Of a DNA stretch of 64,000 nucleotides, positions 7,989 through 17,040 are shown piece by piece. Source of the DNA: Variovorax sp. 770b2 (lineage in GTDB: Bacteria > Pseudomonadota > Gammaproteobacteria > Burkholderiales > Burkholderiaceae_C). The position numbers and the translations under genes are program-made. The stretch spans positions 1 to 64,000 of the forward strand of contig NZ_FOXJ01000003.1 in NCBI RefSeq assembly GCF_900115685.1, read 5' to 3'. The notes beneath the pieces are model-generated. The model saw only the letters and a list, made by a program, of their open reading frames with translations, had not been told where the DNA came from and searched no databases. Position 1 is the first letter of the stretch; each line of letters starts with the position of its first letter.

Positions 7989-8918
7989 ATGCAAATCCGC
8001 GAACTCGCCACCGGCCTGCAATTCCCCGAAGGCCCGATCGCCATGGACGACGGCTCCGTGCTGCTGGTCGAGATCGCGCGGGGCACGCTCACGCGCGTGC
8101 GGCACGACGGGCTGGTGCAGGTGGTGGCCGACCTGGGCGGTGGCCCGAACGGCGCGGCCATCGGGCCTGATGGCGCGGTCTACGTGTGCAACAACGGCGG
8201 CTTCAAATGGCACACCGAGGCCGACGGCTGCCACCGTCCCGTGGGCCAGGCCGAGGACTATTCAGGCGGCCGCATCGAGCGCGTGAACCTCGCGACCGGC
8301 CACGTCGAGCGGCTGTACGACACCGTCGAGCACGGCGCGCTCTGCGGCCCCAACGACATCGTGTTCGACACCCACGGCGGCTTCTACTTCACCGACCTGG
8401 GCAAGACACGCGAGCGCGACATGGACCGCGGCGGCCTCTTCTACGGCCACAGCGATGGCAGCGCCGCCCGCGCGATCGCGCGGCCGGTGATGACGCCCAA
8501 CGGCATCGCGCTCTCGCCCGACGGCAACACGCTCTACTACGCCGAGACCGAAGGCGCGCGCGTCTGGGCCTTCGACATCACCGCACCCGGCCGCGTGCGC
8601 AAGGACGGCTGGCCTTCGCCGCATGGCGGCCGCATGCTGTGCGCCTCGCCGGGCGGGCACTACCAGCGCTTCGACTCCATGGCCGTCGATGCGCTCGGCA
8701 ACCTCTGCGTGGCGACGCTGCTGCATGGCGGCATCAGCATCGTCGCGCCCGATGGCAGCACGGTCGAGCACGTGCCCTTGCCCGACCGCTACACCACCAA
8801 CATCTGCTTCGGCGGACGCGAACGACGAACTGCCTACGTCACGCTCTCGGGCAGCGGCCGGTTGATCGCGATCGACGACTGGCCGACGCCGGGCCTTGCG
8901 CTGAACTTCGAAGCCTGA
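7989..8918 (+). CDS. SMP-30/gluconolactonase/LRE-family protein
   Basis: 309 residues, a six-bladed beta-propeller lactonase family. Metal-ligand motifs are present: LQFPEGPIAMDDGSVLLVEI (Glu), GGPNGAAIGPDGAVYVCNN, CGPNDIVFDTHGGFYFTDLG and MTPNGIALSPDGNTLYYAET. These enzymes hydrolyse sugar or other lactones with a divalent metal. No signal peptide, so it is cytosolic. It follows the LysR gene in the same direction with a 45-base gap and may belong to the same regulon, giving a lactone-opening step. The substrate is unknown. Confidence 0.85.
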   Translation: MQIRELATGLQFPEGPIAMDDGSVLLVEIARGTLTRVRHDGLVQVVADLGGGPNGAAIGPDGAVYVCNNGGFKWHTEADGCHRPVGQAEDYSGGRIERVNLATGHVERLYDTVEHGALCGPNDIVFDTHGGFYFTDLGKTRERDMDRGGLFYGHSDGSAARAIARPVMTPNGIALSPDGNTLYYAETEGARVWAFDITAPGRVRKDGWPSPHGGRMLCASPGGHYQRFDSMAVDALGNLCVATLLHGGISIVAPDGSTVEHVPLPDRYTTNICFGGRERRTAYVTLSGSGRLIAIDDWPTPGLALNFEA

Positions 8919-8986
8919 AAGGTCGGAGTGCGCGTCAGCGTGCGACCCCGAACCAGCGTGCTAACCCTGGCGCTGTGGCGGTTTCA

Positions 8987-9919
8987 TCAGGACACGACCT
9001 GGTAGTACAGGTTCTGCGGGTGCTTGGCCTGTGCAAAGAAAAACCAGCGCTCGGCCAGGAGGCCCGGCGCCTGCACCAGCACCGCGAGCAGCCAGGGCAG
9101 CATGGCCGCACTCGCGAGGCCCCACACCAGCAGCACCGCGGGCAATGCAAAGGCCAGCAGCAGGAAGCCAAGCTTGATGTTCTTCAGCGCCGCCAGCGAC
9201 GCGCCATGGAAGAACTCGCGCGTGTTGAACGAGCCGGCCGACATGCCCATCGACTTCTGCACCAGCTTCTCGGTGCGGATGCCCGTGGCCGATTGCAGCG
9301 TCGACTTGTGACGAATGCCCGCGTTGCGCCGCAACGCTTGTCCACGCGCGGCCCACGCCGCCAGCGTGGCGACGAGCGCGCACGGGCCGAAGACCTGCAC
9401 GAAGCGCGCCTCGCCGGCCAGCGCCGCCATCGCGCACGCCAGCACCAGCCCCGACGACAACCCGATCAGCGTGAAGTTGACGATGGTCAGCGGATGCGCC
9501 CACTCCTGGATGAAGCGCAGGCACGCATAGATCATCGCGGTGCAGTACCAGAGCGCGACCGCGCCGAAGAGCACCAGCACAGGCAGCAGCCACGACCATG
9601 GCGCGCCCGCACCGAAGCGCAGCGACAACCACCACAGTGCCACCAGCGCGATGAAGCCCGGCAGCACGATCACCTCGCGCGACATCCACGAGGTGCGCCA
9701 CATCAGCACCGCGCGCCATGCGCGCGTCTTGCGGCCCAGGTGCATGAACGAAGCCGCGAGACCGGCCACGAGCAGCACCTCGGCGACGCCGAGGGCCAGC
9801 GTCAGGAAACCGGGTGCGACCCCAAGGCCGAACAGCACGGCCAGCGCGAGCGTGAACACCAGCCCCTGCGCCGCACCGGACAGCGTGGTGAAGAAAAGAA
9901 TGGAGAACGCGGGATGCAT
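8987..9919 (-). CDS. soeC: DmsC/NrfD-type membrane anchor, probable sulfite dehydrogenase subunit SoeC
   Basis: 310 residues, mainly hydrophobic with about eight transmembrane helices starting MHPAFSILFFTTLSGAAQGLVFTL, as in DmsC-type anchors that pass electrons to the quinone pool. It contains WMSREVIVLPGF and later YCTAMIYACLRFIQEW, typical of the family. It is the third gene of a three-gene operon, starting 4 bases after the B subunit stop. I favour SoeC over DmsC because the A subunit lacks a Tat signal and the flanking genes release sulfite. Biochemical identity is inferred from context. Confidence 0.7.
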   Translation of the reverse strand: MHPAFSILFFTTLSGAAQGLVFTLALAVLFGLGVAPGFLTLALGVAEVLLVAGLAASFMHLGRKTRAWRAVLMWRTSWMSREVIVLPGFIALVALWWLSLRFGAGAPWSWLLPVLVLFGAVALWYCTAMIYACLRFIQEWAHPLTIVNFTLIGLSSGLVLACAMAALAGEARFVQVFGPCALVATLAAWAARGQALRRNAGIRHKSTLQSATGIRTEKLVQKSMGMSAGSFNTREFFHGASLAALKNIKLGFLLLAFALPAVLLVWGLASAAMLPWLLAVLVQAPGLLAERWFFFAQAKHPQNLYYQVVS

Positions 9920-9923
9920 GCCG

Positions 9924-10664
9924 TTATCCCTGTGCGTCGGTCGTCGACTGCGTGATGCGGCGCGGCAGGTACTGGTTGGCCGGGTTCGTTTCCCACTCGG
10001 GCATCAGCTGGTAGCCGCCGCGTTCGCGAATGGCCTTCGACACCTCGGAGTCCGGGTCCTTCACATCGCCGAAGAGCCGCGCGCCCGTGGGGCACGCCTT
10101 CACGCAGGCGGGCTTGCGGTCTTCCTTGGGCAGCAGCTCGTCGTAGATGCGATCGACACAGAGCGTGCACTTGGTCATGACCTGGCGTTCTTCGTCGAGC
10201 TCGCGCGCGCCGTAGGGGCAGGCCCAGGCGCAGTACTTGCAGCCGATGCACTTGTCATAGTCGACCAGCACGATGCCGTCTTCCTTGCGCTTGTAGCTCG
10301 CGCCCGTGGGGCACACGGGCACGCAGGGCGGGTCTTCGCAGTGCAGGCAGCTCTTGGGGAGGTGCACCGTCTCGGTCGCCGGAAAGGCGCCGGCCTCGTA
10401 GGTCTGCACGCGGTTGAAGAAGGTGCCGGTCGGGTTGGCGGCATAGGGCCGCTCGTCGGCGAGCGGGCCGGCGCTGCCGGAGGTGTTCCATTGCTTGCAC
10501 GAGGTGACGCAGGCGTGGCAGCCGACGCAGACGTTCAGGTCGATGACCAGGGCGAGCTGCTTGGCGAGTGTCTCGCCCTGCTCCGCGCGCAGGCTCGGCT
10601 GGCTCTCTGCAAAGCTGGCGCTGGCGGCGCCGCCACCCATCAGGTCTTTCAGCCATTGCATCAT
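9924..10664 (-). CDS. soeB: Four-cluster ferredoxin subunit, probable SoeB
   Basis: 246 residues of the DmsB/NrfC/PsrB family. Cysteine groups for four [4Fe-4S] clusters are seen: NVCVGCHACVTSCKQWN (Cys46/49/52/56), HCEDPPCVPVCPTG, YDKCIGCKYCAWACPYGAR, and TKCTLCVDR with KPACVKACPTGAR. It relays electrons from the molybdenum subunit to the membrane anchor. Its start overlaps the A-subunit stop by ATGA, so expression is coupled. No export signal, consistent with a cytoplasm-facing complex. Family sure; substrate inferred. Confidence 0.78.
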   Translation of the reverse strand: MMQWLKDLMGGGAASASFAESQPSLRAEQGETLAKQLALVIDLNVCVGCHACVTSCKQWNTSGSAGPLADERPYAANPTGTFFNRVQTYEAGAFPATETVHLPKSCLHCEDPPCVPVCPTGASYKRKEDGIVLVDYDKCIGCKYCAWACPYGARELDEERQVMTKCTLCVDRIYDELLPKEDRKPACVKACPTGARLFGDVKDPDSEVSKAIRERGGYQLMPEWETNPANQYLPRRITQSTTDAQG

Positions 10665-13597
10665 TTCCGGCGCCCCGCAAAGTAGGTCAACACACTCGCC
10701 GCCTTGCCCAGCACGCCGGGCGTACTCGGCATGCTCGCGATCTGCGGAAAGGTCTCTTCAGGCTCGCCGGGTTCGGCCGGCCGTATGCGCACGCGCACGT
10801 CGTACCAGCCGGCCTGCCCGGTGATCGGGTCGGAGTTGCTGATGCGGCCGCTCGCGGTGCCTTCGCACGGCAGCTCCTCGCTGATCAGGTGGTTGAGCAG
10901 GAAGCCCTTGCGCGCCTCGTCCGAGCCGGGCGCCAGTTGCCAAGCGCCATCGGCCTTGCCGATCGCATTCCAGGTCCACACCGTGCCCGGTTCCACCGCC
11001 TCGCTGTAGCGCAGCATGCAGCGCACCTTGCCCCACTGGCTCTCGACCCAGCACCAGCCGCCATCCGCGATGCCCGCGGCCTCGGCGGTGAGCGGATTCA
11101 CATGCAGGTAGTTGTGGCTGTGGATCTGCCGGAGCCACGCGTTCTGCGAATCCCACGAGTGGTACATCGCCATCGGCCGCTGCGTGAGCGCGTTGAGCGG
11201 ATAGGCCTCCAGGTCGGTCGCGGCTTCCTCGAGCGGCGGATACCAGAACGGCAGCGGATCGAAGTAGGTGTCGATGCGCTCGCGCAGCGCATCGGGCGGC
11301 TGCCGCCCTGCGCTCTTGCCCTGCGCCGCCAGGCGAAAGCTCTGCAGCGTGTCGGAGTACAGCGCCAGTTGAACCGGATCGTTGCGCTGGCGCCAACCCT
11401 TGTCCTTCGCGAAGTCCAGGTACTCCCGGTTCCAGTTGCGCATGTAGTGCATGGTCTCGGGCATGTGGTACTGGAACACGCAATTGTTCTCTGCATAGGC
11501 CTCCCACTGCTTCGGATTCGGTGCGCCGCGCAGATGCTCGGTGCCGTCCTTGCCGCGCCAGCCCATCAGAAAACCGATGCCCGGCTGCGGCTCGAAGTTG
11601 ACGACGAAATCCGGATACCCGGTGTACTTGCGCCCGCCCTCGGGCGTGGTGAAAGCCGGAAACTTCAGCCGCGACGCCAGCTCGATCAGCACCTCCTGGA
11701 AGGGCTTGCACTCCCCCGTTGGCGGCACCACCGGCACGCGCACCGAATCGACCGGTCCGTCGAACTCCGAGATCGGCCGGTCGAGCATGCCCATCACATC
11801 GTGCCGCTCCAGGTACGTGGTGTCGGGCAGCACGAGGTCGGCGAAGGCCACGGTCTCGCTCTGGAAGGCGTCGCACACCACCAGGAAGGGAATCATGTGC
11901 TCGCCCTTCTCGTCCTTGCGGTTGAGCATCTCGCGCACACCCATGGTGTTCATGCTCGAATTCCACGCCATGTTGGCCATGAAGATCATCAGCGTGTCGA
12001 TGCGGTAGGGGTCGCCCTTCACCGCGTTGGTGATCACGTTGTGCATGAGCCCGTGCGCCGACAGCGGGTGTTCCCACGAGAACGCATGGTCGATGCGGAT
12101 CGGCGAGCCGTCGGGGTTGATCGCCAGTTCGTCGGGGCTCGCCGGAAAACCCAGCGGCGCGGCATTGAGCGGCGTGTTCGGCTGGATCATTCCGGGGTCG
12201 TTGAAGGCCCGGTAGTTGGGCACGATGTGGCGCGGATACGGCGCCTTGTGGCGAAAGCCGCCGGGTGCATCGATGGTGCCGAGCACGCTCATCAGCACCG
12301 CGAGGGCGCGCACCGTCTGAAAGCCGTTGGAATGCGCCGCCAATCCGCGCATCGCATGAAAGGCCACGGGCCGCGCCTGCGTGGTCGGGTGCTTCTTGCC
12401 CCAGGCATCGGTCCATGGAATCGGCATCTCGAAGGCCTGCTTGAGCGCCGTCTCGCCCATCTCGCGGGCGAGCTTGCGGATGCGCGCCGCGTCGATGCCG
12501 GTGATGGCCTGCGCCCACTCGGGCGTGCAGAGCGCCACGCGCTCGCGCAGCAGCTGGAACGACGGCGCCACGCGCGTGCCGTCGTCCAGCGTGTAGTGCC
12601 CTTCGAGCGCCGGATCGCACCCATCGGCGATGCCCTCGGGGTACGCAGGCTTCACGCTGCCGCTTGCCTTGTCCCACACCAGCTTGTTGTGTGGATGACG
12701 CCCATCGCCGGGCGGGCCGCGCTCGGGATCGAAGGCGAACAAGCCCTCGCGCTCGCAGTCGTCCAGCACCACGAGCTGCGGCGCATTGGTGAAGCGCTTG
12801 AGGAACGCATGGTCCACCAGCTCGTTGCCGATCAGTTCGTGCAGCAGCGCCATGAACAGCGCGCCATCGGTGCCGGGCTTGATCGGAATCCACTCGTCCG
12901 CAATCGCCGAGTAGCCCGTGCGCACCGGGTTGATCGAGATGAAGCGCCCACCCGCGCGCTTGAACTTGCTGATCGCGATCTTCATCGGATTGCTGTGGTG
13001 GTCTTCGGCCGTGCCGATCATCACGAACAGCTTGGCGCGCTCCAGGTCGGGCCCGCCGAACTCCCAGAAGCTGCCGCCGATGGTGTAGATCATTCCCGCG
13101 GCCATGTTGACCGAGCAGAAGCCGCCGTGCGCCGCGTAGTTGGGCGTGCCGAACTGGCGCGCGAAGAGGCCGGTGAGCGCCTGCATCTGGTCGCGCCCCG
13201 TGAAGAGCGCGAACTTCTTCGGGTCGGTCGCGCGGATCTTGCCGAGCCGCTCGGTCAGCATGTCGAAGGCACGCTCCCAGCTGATGGGCTCGAACTCCCC
13301 CGCCCCGCGCTCGCTGCCGGCCTTGCGCAGCAGCGGCTGCGTGATGCGCGCGGGCGACACCTGCTTCATGATCCCCGAGGAGCCCTTGGCGCAGATCACG
13401 CCCTGGTTCAGCGGGTGGTCCGGGTTGCCGTCGATGTAGCGCACCTCGGGGCCCTTCTCGCCTTCCCGCAGGTGCACGCGGATGCCGCAGCGGCAGGCGC
13501 ACATGTAGCAGGTGGTGGTCTTGACCTCGGTGTCCGCCGTGGGCGTCGGCGCGGTGAGCGGGTCGTGCACGGGTTCTCGGGAGAGGAAACTGAACAC
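10661..13597 (-). CDS. soeA: Molybdopterin oxidoreductase, probable cytoplasmic sulfite dehydrogenase SoeA
   Basis: 978 residues, DMSO-reductase family. The start is GTG at 13597 with AAAGGA six bases upstream. There is no twin-arginine signal. The [4Fe-4S] binding cysteines follow C-x2-C-x3-C-x31-C (Cys30, 33, 37, 69), and AHGGFCSVNM places a likely molybdenum-ligand cysteine at 161, as in the PsrA/PhsA/SoeA branch. SoeABC complexes oxidise sulfite to sulfate in the cytoplasm and reduce quinone; lack of a Tat signal and ABC gene order match. The neighbouring SuyAB and Xsc both release sulfite inside the cell. A DMSO, polysulfide or thiosulfate reductase would normally carry a Tat signal. Confidence 0.75.
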   Translation of the reverse strand: MFSFLSREPVHDPLTAPTPTADTEVKTTTCYMCACRCGIRVHLREGEKGPEVRYIDGNPDHPLNQGVICAKGSSGIMKQVSPARITQPLLRKAGSERGAGEFEPISWERAFDMLTERLGKIRATDPKKFALFTGRDQMQALTGLFARQFGTPNYAAHGGFCSVNMAAGMIYTIGGSFWEFGGPDLERAKLFVMIGTAEDHHSNPMKIAISKFKRAGGRFISINPVRTGYSAIADEWIPIKPGTDGALFMALLHELIGNELVDHAFLKRFTNAPQLVVLDDCEREGLFAFDPERGPPGDGRHPHNKLVWDKASGSVKPAYPEGIADGCDPALEGHYTLDDGTRVAPSFQLLRERVALCTPEWAQAITGIDAARIRKLAREMGETALKQAFEMPIPWTDAWGKKHPTTQARPVAFHAMRGLAAHSNGFQTVRALAVLMSVLGTIDAPGGFRHKAPYPRHIVPNYRAFNDPGMIQPNTPLNAAPLGFPASPDELAINPDGSPIRIDHAFSWEHPLSAHGLMHNVITNAVKGDPYRIDTLMIFMANMAWNSSMNTMGVREMLNRKDEKGEHMIPFLVVCDAFQSETVAFADLVLPDTTYLERHDVMGMLDRPISEFDGPVDSVRVPVVPPTGECKPFQEVLIELASRLKFPAFTTPEGGRKYTGYPDFVVNFEPQPGIGFLMGWRGKDGTEHLRGAPNPKQWEAYAENNCVFQYHMPETMHYMRNWNREYLDFAKDKGWRQRNDPVQLALYSDTLQSFRLAAQGKSAGRQPPDALRERIDTYFDPLPFWYPPLEEAATDLEAYPLNALTQRPMAMYHSWDSQNAWLRQIHSHNYLHVNPLTAEAAGIADGGWCWVESQWGKVRCMLRYSEAVEPGTVWTWNAIGKADGAWQLAPGSDEARKGFLLNHLISEELPCEGTASGRISNSDPITGQAGWYDVRVRIRPAEPGEPEETFPQIASMPSTPGVLGKAASVLTYFAGRRK

Positions 13598-13680
13598 TGG
13601 CGGTCCTTTGTTTTCAAGCGGGGGCCGTGCCGATGTTAGGGAGCCGCCATCAATCGGAAAAGCGGAGAATATCGCTCACC

Positions 13681-14613
13681 ATGACCGGAAAAACAGATCA
13701 GCAATCCCCGCAGCGGCTGCGCCTCAACCTGCGCCAGCTCGAAGTGTTCGTGGCCACTGCGCGGGGCGGCAGCACCCGCGCGGCGGCCGACCGGGTCGCG
13801 CGCTCGCAATCGGCCGCGAGCAGCGCGCTGGCCGATCTGGAAACCTCGGTCGGCGCGCTGCTGTTCGACCGCATCGGCCGGCGGCTGGTGCTCAACGAAA
13901 ACGGCCGCGCGCTGCTCCCCAAGGCGCAGGCCCTGCTCGACCAGGCCAGCGAGGTGCAGGCGCTCTTCAGCGGCGAACATGCGGCGCCGCTGCGCGTGGC
14001 GGCCAGCTTCACCATCGGCGAATACCTGCTGCCCGAGCGCGTGTCGCAGTGGACCGCGCTGCATCCTCAAAGCCAGGTGCACCTGCACATCGCGAACACG
14101 CGCGACGTGATCGAGGCGGTGGCGGGCTTCGAGGTGGATGTCGGTTTCATCGAAGGGCCGCAAACGCACCCCGACCTCGTGGTGCGCGCTTGGCGCGAAG
14201 ACGAGCTGGTCATCGTCGCCGCGCCGGGCCATGCGCTCGCGAGGCGCATCGCCACGCACCGCCAGCTCTCGCAGGCCACCTGGGTTTTGAGGGAACTGGG
14301 CTCGGGCACGCGGCAGGTCACCGATGCCTGGCTGATCCAGAACCTGGAACAGGTGCGCGTGGGCTTCGAGCTCGGCAGCACCGAGGCGATCAAGCGCGTG
14401 GTGGCCTCGGGCACGGGCCTGGCCTGCCTCTCGCGCTACACGGTGGCGCAGGCGCTGGAAGACGGGCACCTCGTCGAACTGCGCACCCGGCTGCCTGCGG
14501 GCATGCGCAGGCTTGCAACGGTGATGCACCGCGACAAGCTGCTGGGCCGCGCGACCGCCGATTTCCTTCGGCATTGCGGCGCGACCGTGCCGCGCATGCC
14601 GGCTGCGCGCTAG
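13681..14613 (+). CDS. LysR-family regulator (YeiE-like)
   Basis: 310 residues from the ATG at 13681 (MTGKTDQQSPQRLRLNLRQLEVFVATARGGS). The HTH (TRAAADRVARSQSAASSALADLETSVGALLFDRIGRRLVLNENG) is followed by an effector domain resembling the CysB/YeiE group, which often responds to sulfur compounds such as sulfite. It is divergent from soeABC with an 83-base gap, so it likely controls that operon. An earlier in-frame ATG at 13627 would extend it into the shared promoter and is less likely. Confidence 0.85.
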   Translation: MTGKTDQQSPQRLRLNLRQLEVFVATARGGSTRAAADRVARSQSAASSALADLETSVGALLFDRIGRRLVLNENGRALLPKAQALLDQASEVQALFSGEHAAPLRVAASFTIGEYLLPERVSQWTALHPQSQVHLHIANTRDVIEAVAGFEVDVGFIEGPQTHPDLVVRAWREDELVIVAAPGHALARRIATHRQLSQATWVLRELGSGTRQVTDAWLIQNLEQVRVGFELGSTEAIKRVVASGTGLACLSRYTVAQALEDGHLVELRTRLPAGMRRLATVMHRDKLLGRATADFLRHCGATVPRMPAAR

Positions 14614-14622
14614 CCAGCGCGG

Positions 14623-15414
14623 TCAGGCCGGCCGCGACAGCAGGTGCACGTATTCGTACTGCGCCGTGTTGATGGTCGACACGCGGTACTCCACCGGCTT
14701 GTCGCCGAAGGTGAGCGCGGTGCGCCGCACCTCCATCACCGGCGCGCCCGGTGCCACGCCGAGGATGCGCACCACGCTGCGGTCGGCCGTCATCGCACGG
14801 GCGCGTTCGCGCGCCAGCGTCACGGTGATGCCGAACTCGGTTTGGTAGAGGTGGTAGATGGTGCTCGGCCGCTCGCGAAAGCGCTTCTCGGTCAGGCCCT
14901 TGAAGAGCAGCGCCGGCAGCGTGAGCCGGTCGTGGATCACCGCCCTGCCCTGCAGCAGCAGGCGGTTGTCGATCTGGATGGCCGGCTCGCCGGTGCGAAG
15001 GCCCAGCGCCTGCGCGGGCTCTTCTTCCATGCGCACGCGCTCGAAGGCCACGAACTCCACTTGCGGCGCTTGCCGGAGGCCATCGCTGCGCTCCACGTGG
15101 AAGAACTGGAACATGAAGCGGTCCGCGTTGTGCACCGCAACGAAAGTGCCGCGCCCCTGTCGCCGCACGAGGATGTGCTCGGCCACCAGGTCGTCGGTCG
15201 CATGGCGCAGCGTGCCGATCGATACACCGAGCGCCGCCGCCAGTTCGCTTTCGCTCGGCAGCGTGCTGCCGGCCGCGCAGCGCCCTGACTCGATGGCGCG
15301 CAGCAGCGAGCGCTTGACCAACCGATAGAGCGGCGCGCCCGCGGCGTCGGCGGGAATCGGTTCGAACACGGAAGGATCGGTCGGGCGCGGCATGGCGCGA
15401 TTGTTCAGCCGCAT
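14623..15414 (-). CDS. GntR-family (HutC/UTRA) regulator, probable sulfolactate regulator
   Basis: 263 residues. The N-terminal winged HTH (about residues 25-95) reads LYRLVKRSLLRAIESGRCAAGSTLPSESELAAALGVSIGTLRHATDDLVAEHILVRRQGRGTFVA, and the C-terminal half is a UTRA ligand domain. The gene is divergent from suyAB with about 105 bases between starts, so it probably represses suyAB-slcC-comC until sulfolactate or a derivative binds. Its ATG at 15414 lies 14 bases from a dyad (15429-15442) that could be its operator. The second Met (MPRPTDPS) is an alternative start. Confidence 0.85.
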   Translation of the reverse strand: MRLNNRAMPRPTDPSVFEPIPADAAGAPLYRLVKRSLLRAIESGRCAAGSTLPSESELAAALGVSIGTLRHATDDLVAEHILVRRQGRGTFVAVHNADRFMFQFFHVERSDGLRQAPQVEFVAFERVRMEEEPAQALGLRTGEPAIQIDNRLLLQGRAVIHDRLTLPALLFKGLTEKRFRERPSTIYHLYQTEFGITVTLARERARAMTADRSVVRILGVAPGAPVMEVRRTALTFGDKPVEYRVSTINTAQYEYVHLLSRPA

Positions 15415-15428
15415 CGCGATTCATTCAA

Positions 15429-15442
15429 GTCATCCATATGAC
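15429..15442. promoter_or_regulatory. Candidate GntR operator
   Basis: GTCAT-CCAT-ATGAC is a perfect 5-bp dyad with a 4-base spacer, lying between the divergent GntR and suyA genes and just upstream of a good -35 box. Position and symmetry fit a GntR-family binding site controlling both directions. Confidence 0.5.
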
Positions 15443-15446
15443 CTGT

Positions 15447-15476
15447 TTGACACCCGGAGACACGCACTCGGACACT
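15447..15476 (+). promoter_or_regulatory. Candidate suyA promoter
   Basis: A perfect -35 TTGACA (15447-15452) is followed after 18 bases by GACACT (15471-15476), a weak -10. It lies directly after the operator-like dyad and about 45 bases before suyA, so a repressor bound there would block it. Confidence 0.45.
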
Positions 15477-15519
15477 GGCCCGGCTGCAAATTCTCAGCGA
15501 GTCACAACAGGAGACAACG

Positions 15520-15801
15520 ATGATTCATTTCGTTCTGCACGACGCCAAGGACACGGTCGCGGTCGTGGTGGTGGAAGGCGTCAAGGCCGGCATGTCGCTC
15601 ACCGGCTGGATCATGGACGAGGACCGGATGACCAGCGTCGATGCGCGCCAGGACATCCCGATCGGCCACAAGGTCGCGCTCAGGGACATGGCCACCGGCG
15701 ACACGGTGTGGAAGTACGGCATCGACATGGGCAAGGTGGTCGCGCCGATCAAGGCGGGCGAGCACGCGCACGTCCAGAACATCAAGACCAAGCGCTGGTA
15801 A
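15520..15801 (+). CDS. suyA: (R)-sulfolactate sulfo-lyase small subunit (SAF domain)
   Basis: 93 residues, a stand-alone SAF domain as in the small subunit of UxaA/GarD-type lyases. SuyAB splits (R)-sulfolactate into pyruvate and sulfite. MIHFVLHDAKDTVAVVVVEGVKAGMS and the conserved IPIGHKVALRDM and HVQNIKTKRW segments match the SuyA type. A ribosome-binding site AGGAGA lies 6 bases before the ATG, in the leader ACAACAGGAGACAAC that recurs before the Bug gene at 19019. suyB follows 56 bases downstream. UxaA/altronate dehydratase small subunits are relatives, but the pairing with slcC and comC supports sulfolactate. Confidence 0.88.
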   Translation: MIHFVLHDAKDTVAVVVVEGVKAGMSLTGWIMDEDRMTSVDARQDIPIGHKVALRDMATGDTVWKYGIDMGKVVAPIKAGEHAHVQNIKTKRW

Positions 15802-15857
15802 GCACCCGCCCCTCGCGCTTCGCCAACCTTCATCACCCACGAATCCGAAAGCACAGC

Positions 15858-17033
15858 ATGTCCATCATTTCCAAAGACACCACCTTCCTCGGCTACCGCC
15901 GCGAAAACGGCCGCGTCGGCGTGCGCAACCACGTCATCATCCTGCCGCTGGACGACCTCTCCAATGCGGCCGCCGAGGCGGTGGCCCACAACATCAAGGG
16001 CGCCCTCGCCATTCCGCACCCCTACGGTCGCCTGCAGTTCGGCGCCGACCTGGAACTGCACTTCCGCACGCTGATCGGCGCGGGCTGCAACCCGAACGTG
16101 GCGGCCGTCGTGGTCATCGGCATCGAGGACAGCTGGACGCAGAAGGTGGTCGACGGCATCGCCGCCACGGGCAAGCCGGTGGCCGGCTTCGGCATCGAGG
16201 GCCACGGCGACCACGACACCATCCTGCGCGCGAGCAAGGTGGCGCGCGAGTTCGTGCAGAACGCGAGCGAGAAGCGCCGCGAGCCCTGCGGCATCCACGA
16301 GCTGTGGGTCTCCACCAAGTGCGGCGAGAGCGACACCACCTCGGGCTGCGGCTCCAACCCCACCGTGGGCAACGCCTTCGACAAGCTCTACGAGACCGGC
16401 AACACGCTGGTGTTCGGCGAAACCTCCGAGATCACCGGCGGCGAGCGCATCGTGGCCGACCGCTGCCGCACGCCCGACGTGAAGGAGCGCTTCATGTTCA
16501 TGTTCAACCGCTACCAGGACATGATCAACCGCCACAAGACCAGCGACCTCTCCGACTCTCAGCCCACCAAGGGCAACATCGCGGGGGGCCTCACGACCAT
16601 CGAGGAAAAGGCCTTGGGCAACATCCAGAAGATCGGCAAGAAGTGCCTGGTCGACGGCGTGCTCGACAAGGCCGAGGTGCCCACCGGCCCGGGCCTGTGG
16701 TTCATGGATTCGTCCAGCGCCGCGGCCGAGATGGTGACGCTGTGCGCCGCCTCGGGCTACGCGGTGCACTTCTTCCCCACGGGCCAGGGCAACGTGATCG
16801 GCAACCCGATCCTGCCGGTCATCAAGATCTGCGCGAACCCGCGCACCGTGCGCCTCATGAGCGAGCACGTCGACGTGGACACCTCGGGCCTCCTGCAGCG
16901 CGAGATGACGCTCGACCAGGCCGGCGACCAGCTGCTCGAATGCATGCTGCGCACCGCCAACGGCCGGCTCACCGCGGCCGAGGCGCTGGGGCACCGCGAG
17001 TTCGTGATGACGCGCTTGTACGAATCGGCCTGA
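15858..17033 (+). CDS. suyB: (R)-sulfolactate sulfo-lyase large subunit
   Basis: 391 residues, starting MSIISKDTTFLGYRRENGRVGVRNHVIILPLDD, the standard beginning of UxaA-family large subunits. Cysteines for an iron site are visible in GAGCNPN, STKCGESDTTSGCGSNPT and the later VTLCAASG, with PTGQGNVIGNPILPVIKICANP near the C-terminus. With SuyA it cleaves the C-S bond of (R)-sulfolactate to pyruvate and sulfite in the cytoplasm. I take the ATG at 15858; the longer open frame from 15438 is not protein-like before it. The stop is 7 bases from slcC. Confidence 0.9.
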   Translation: MSIISKDTTFLGYRRENGRVGVRNHVIILPLDDLSNAAAEAVAHNIKGALAIPHPYGRLQFGADLELHFRTLIGAGCNPNVAAVVVIGIEDSWTQKVVDGIAATGKPVAGFGIEGHGDHDTILRASKVAREFVQNASEKRREPCGIHELWVSTKCGESDTTSGCGSNPTVGNAFDKLYETGNTLVFGETSEITGGERIVADRCRTPDVKERFMFMFNRYQDMINRHKTSDLSDSQPTKGNIAGGLTTIEEKALGNIQKIGKKCLVDGVLDKAEVPTGPGLWFMDSSSAAAEMVTLCAASGYAVHFFPTGQGNVIGNPILPVIKICANPRTVRLMSEHVDVDTSGLLQREMTLDQAGDQLLECMLRTANGRLTAAEALGHREFVMTRLYESA

Positions 17034-17040
17034 CCGCGCC

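Noticed and set aside
8987..13597. Calling the complex a DMSO reductase
   Set aside because: The A subunit lacks a Tat signal and the operon sits among sulfite-producing genes; kept as an alternative only.
10568..13639. 1023-codon plus-strand frame opposite soeA
   Set aside because: Composition is typical of a third-position GC shadow, and soeA on the minus strand has complete cofactor motifs.
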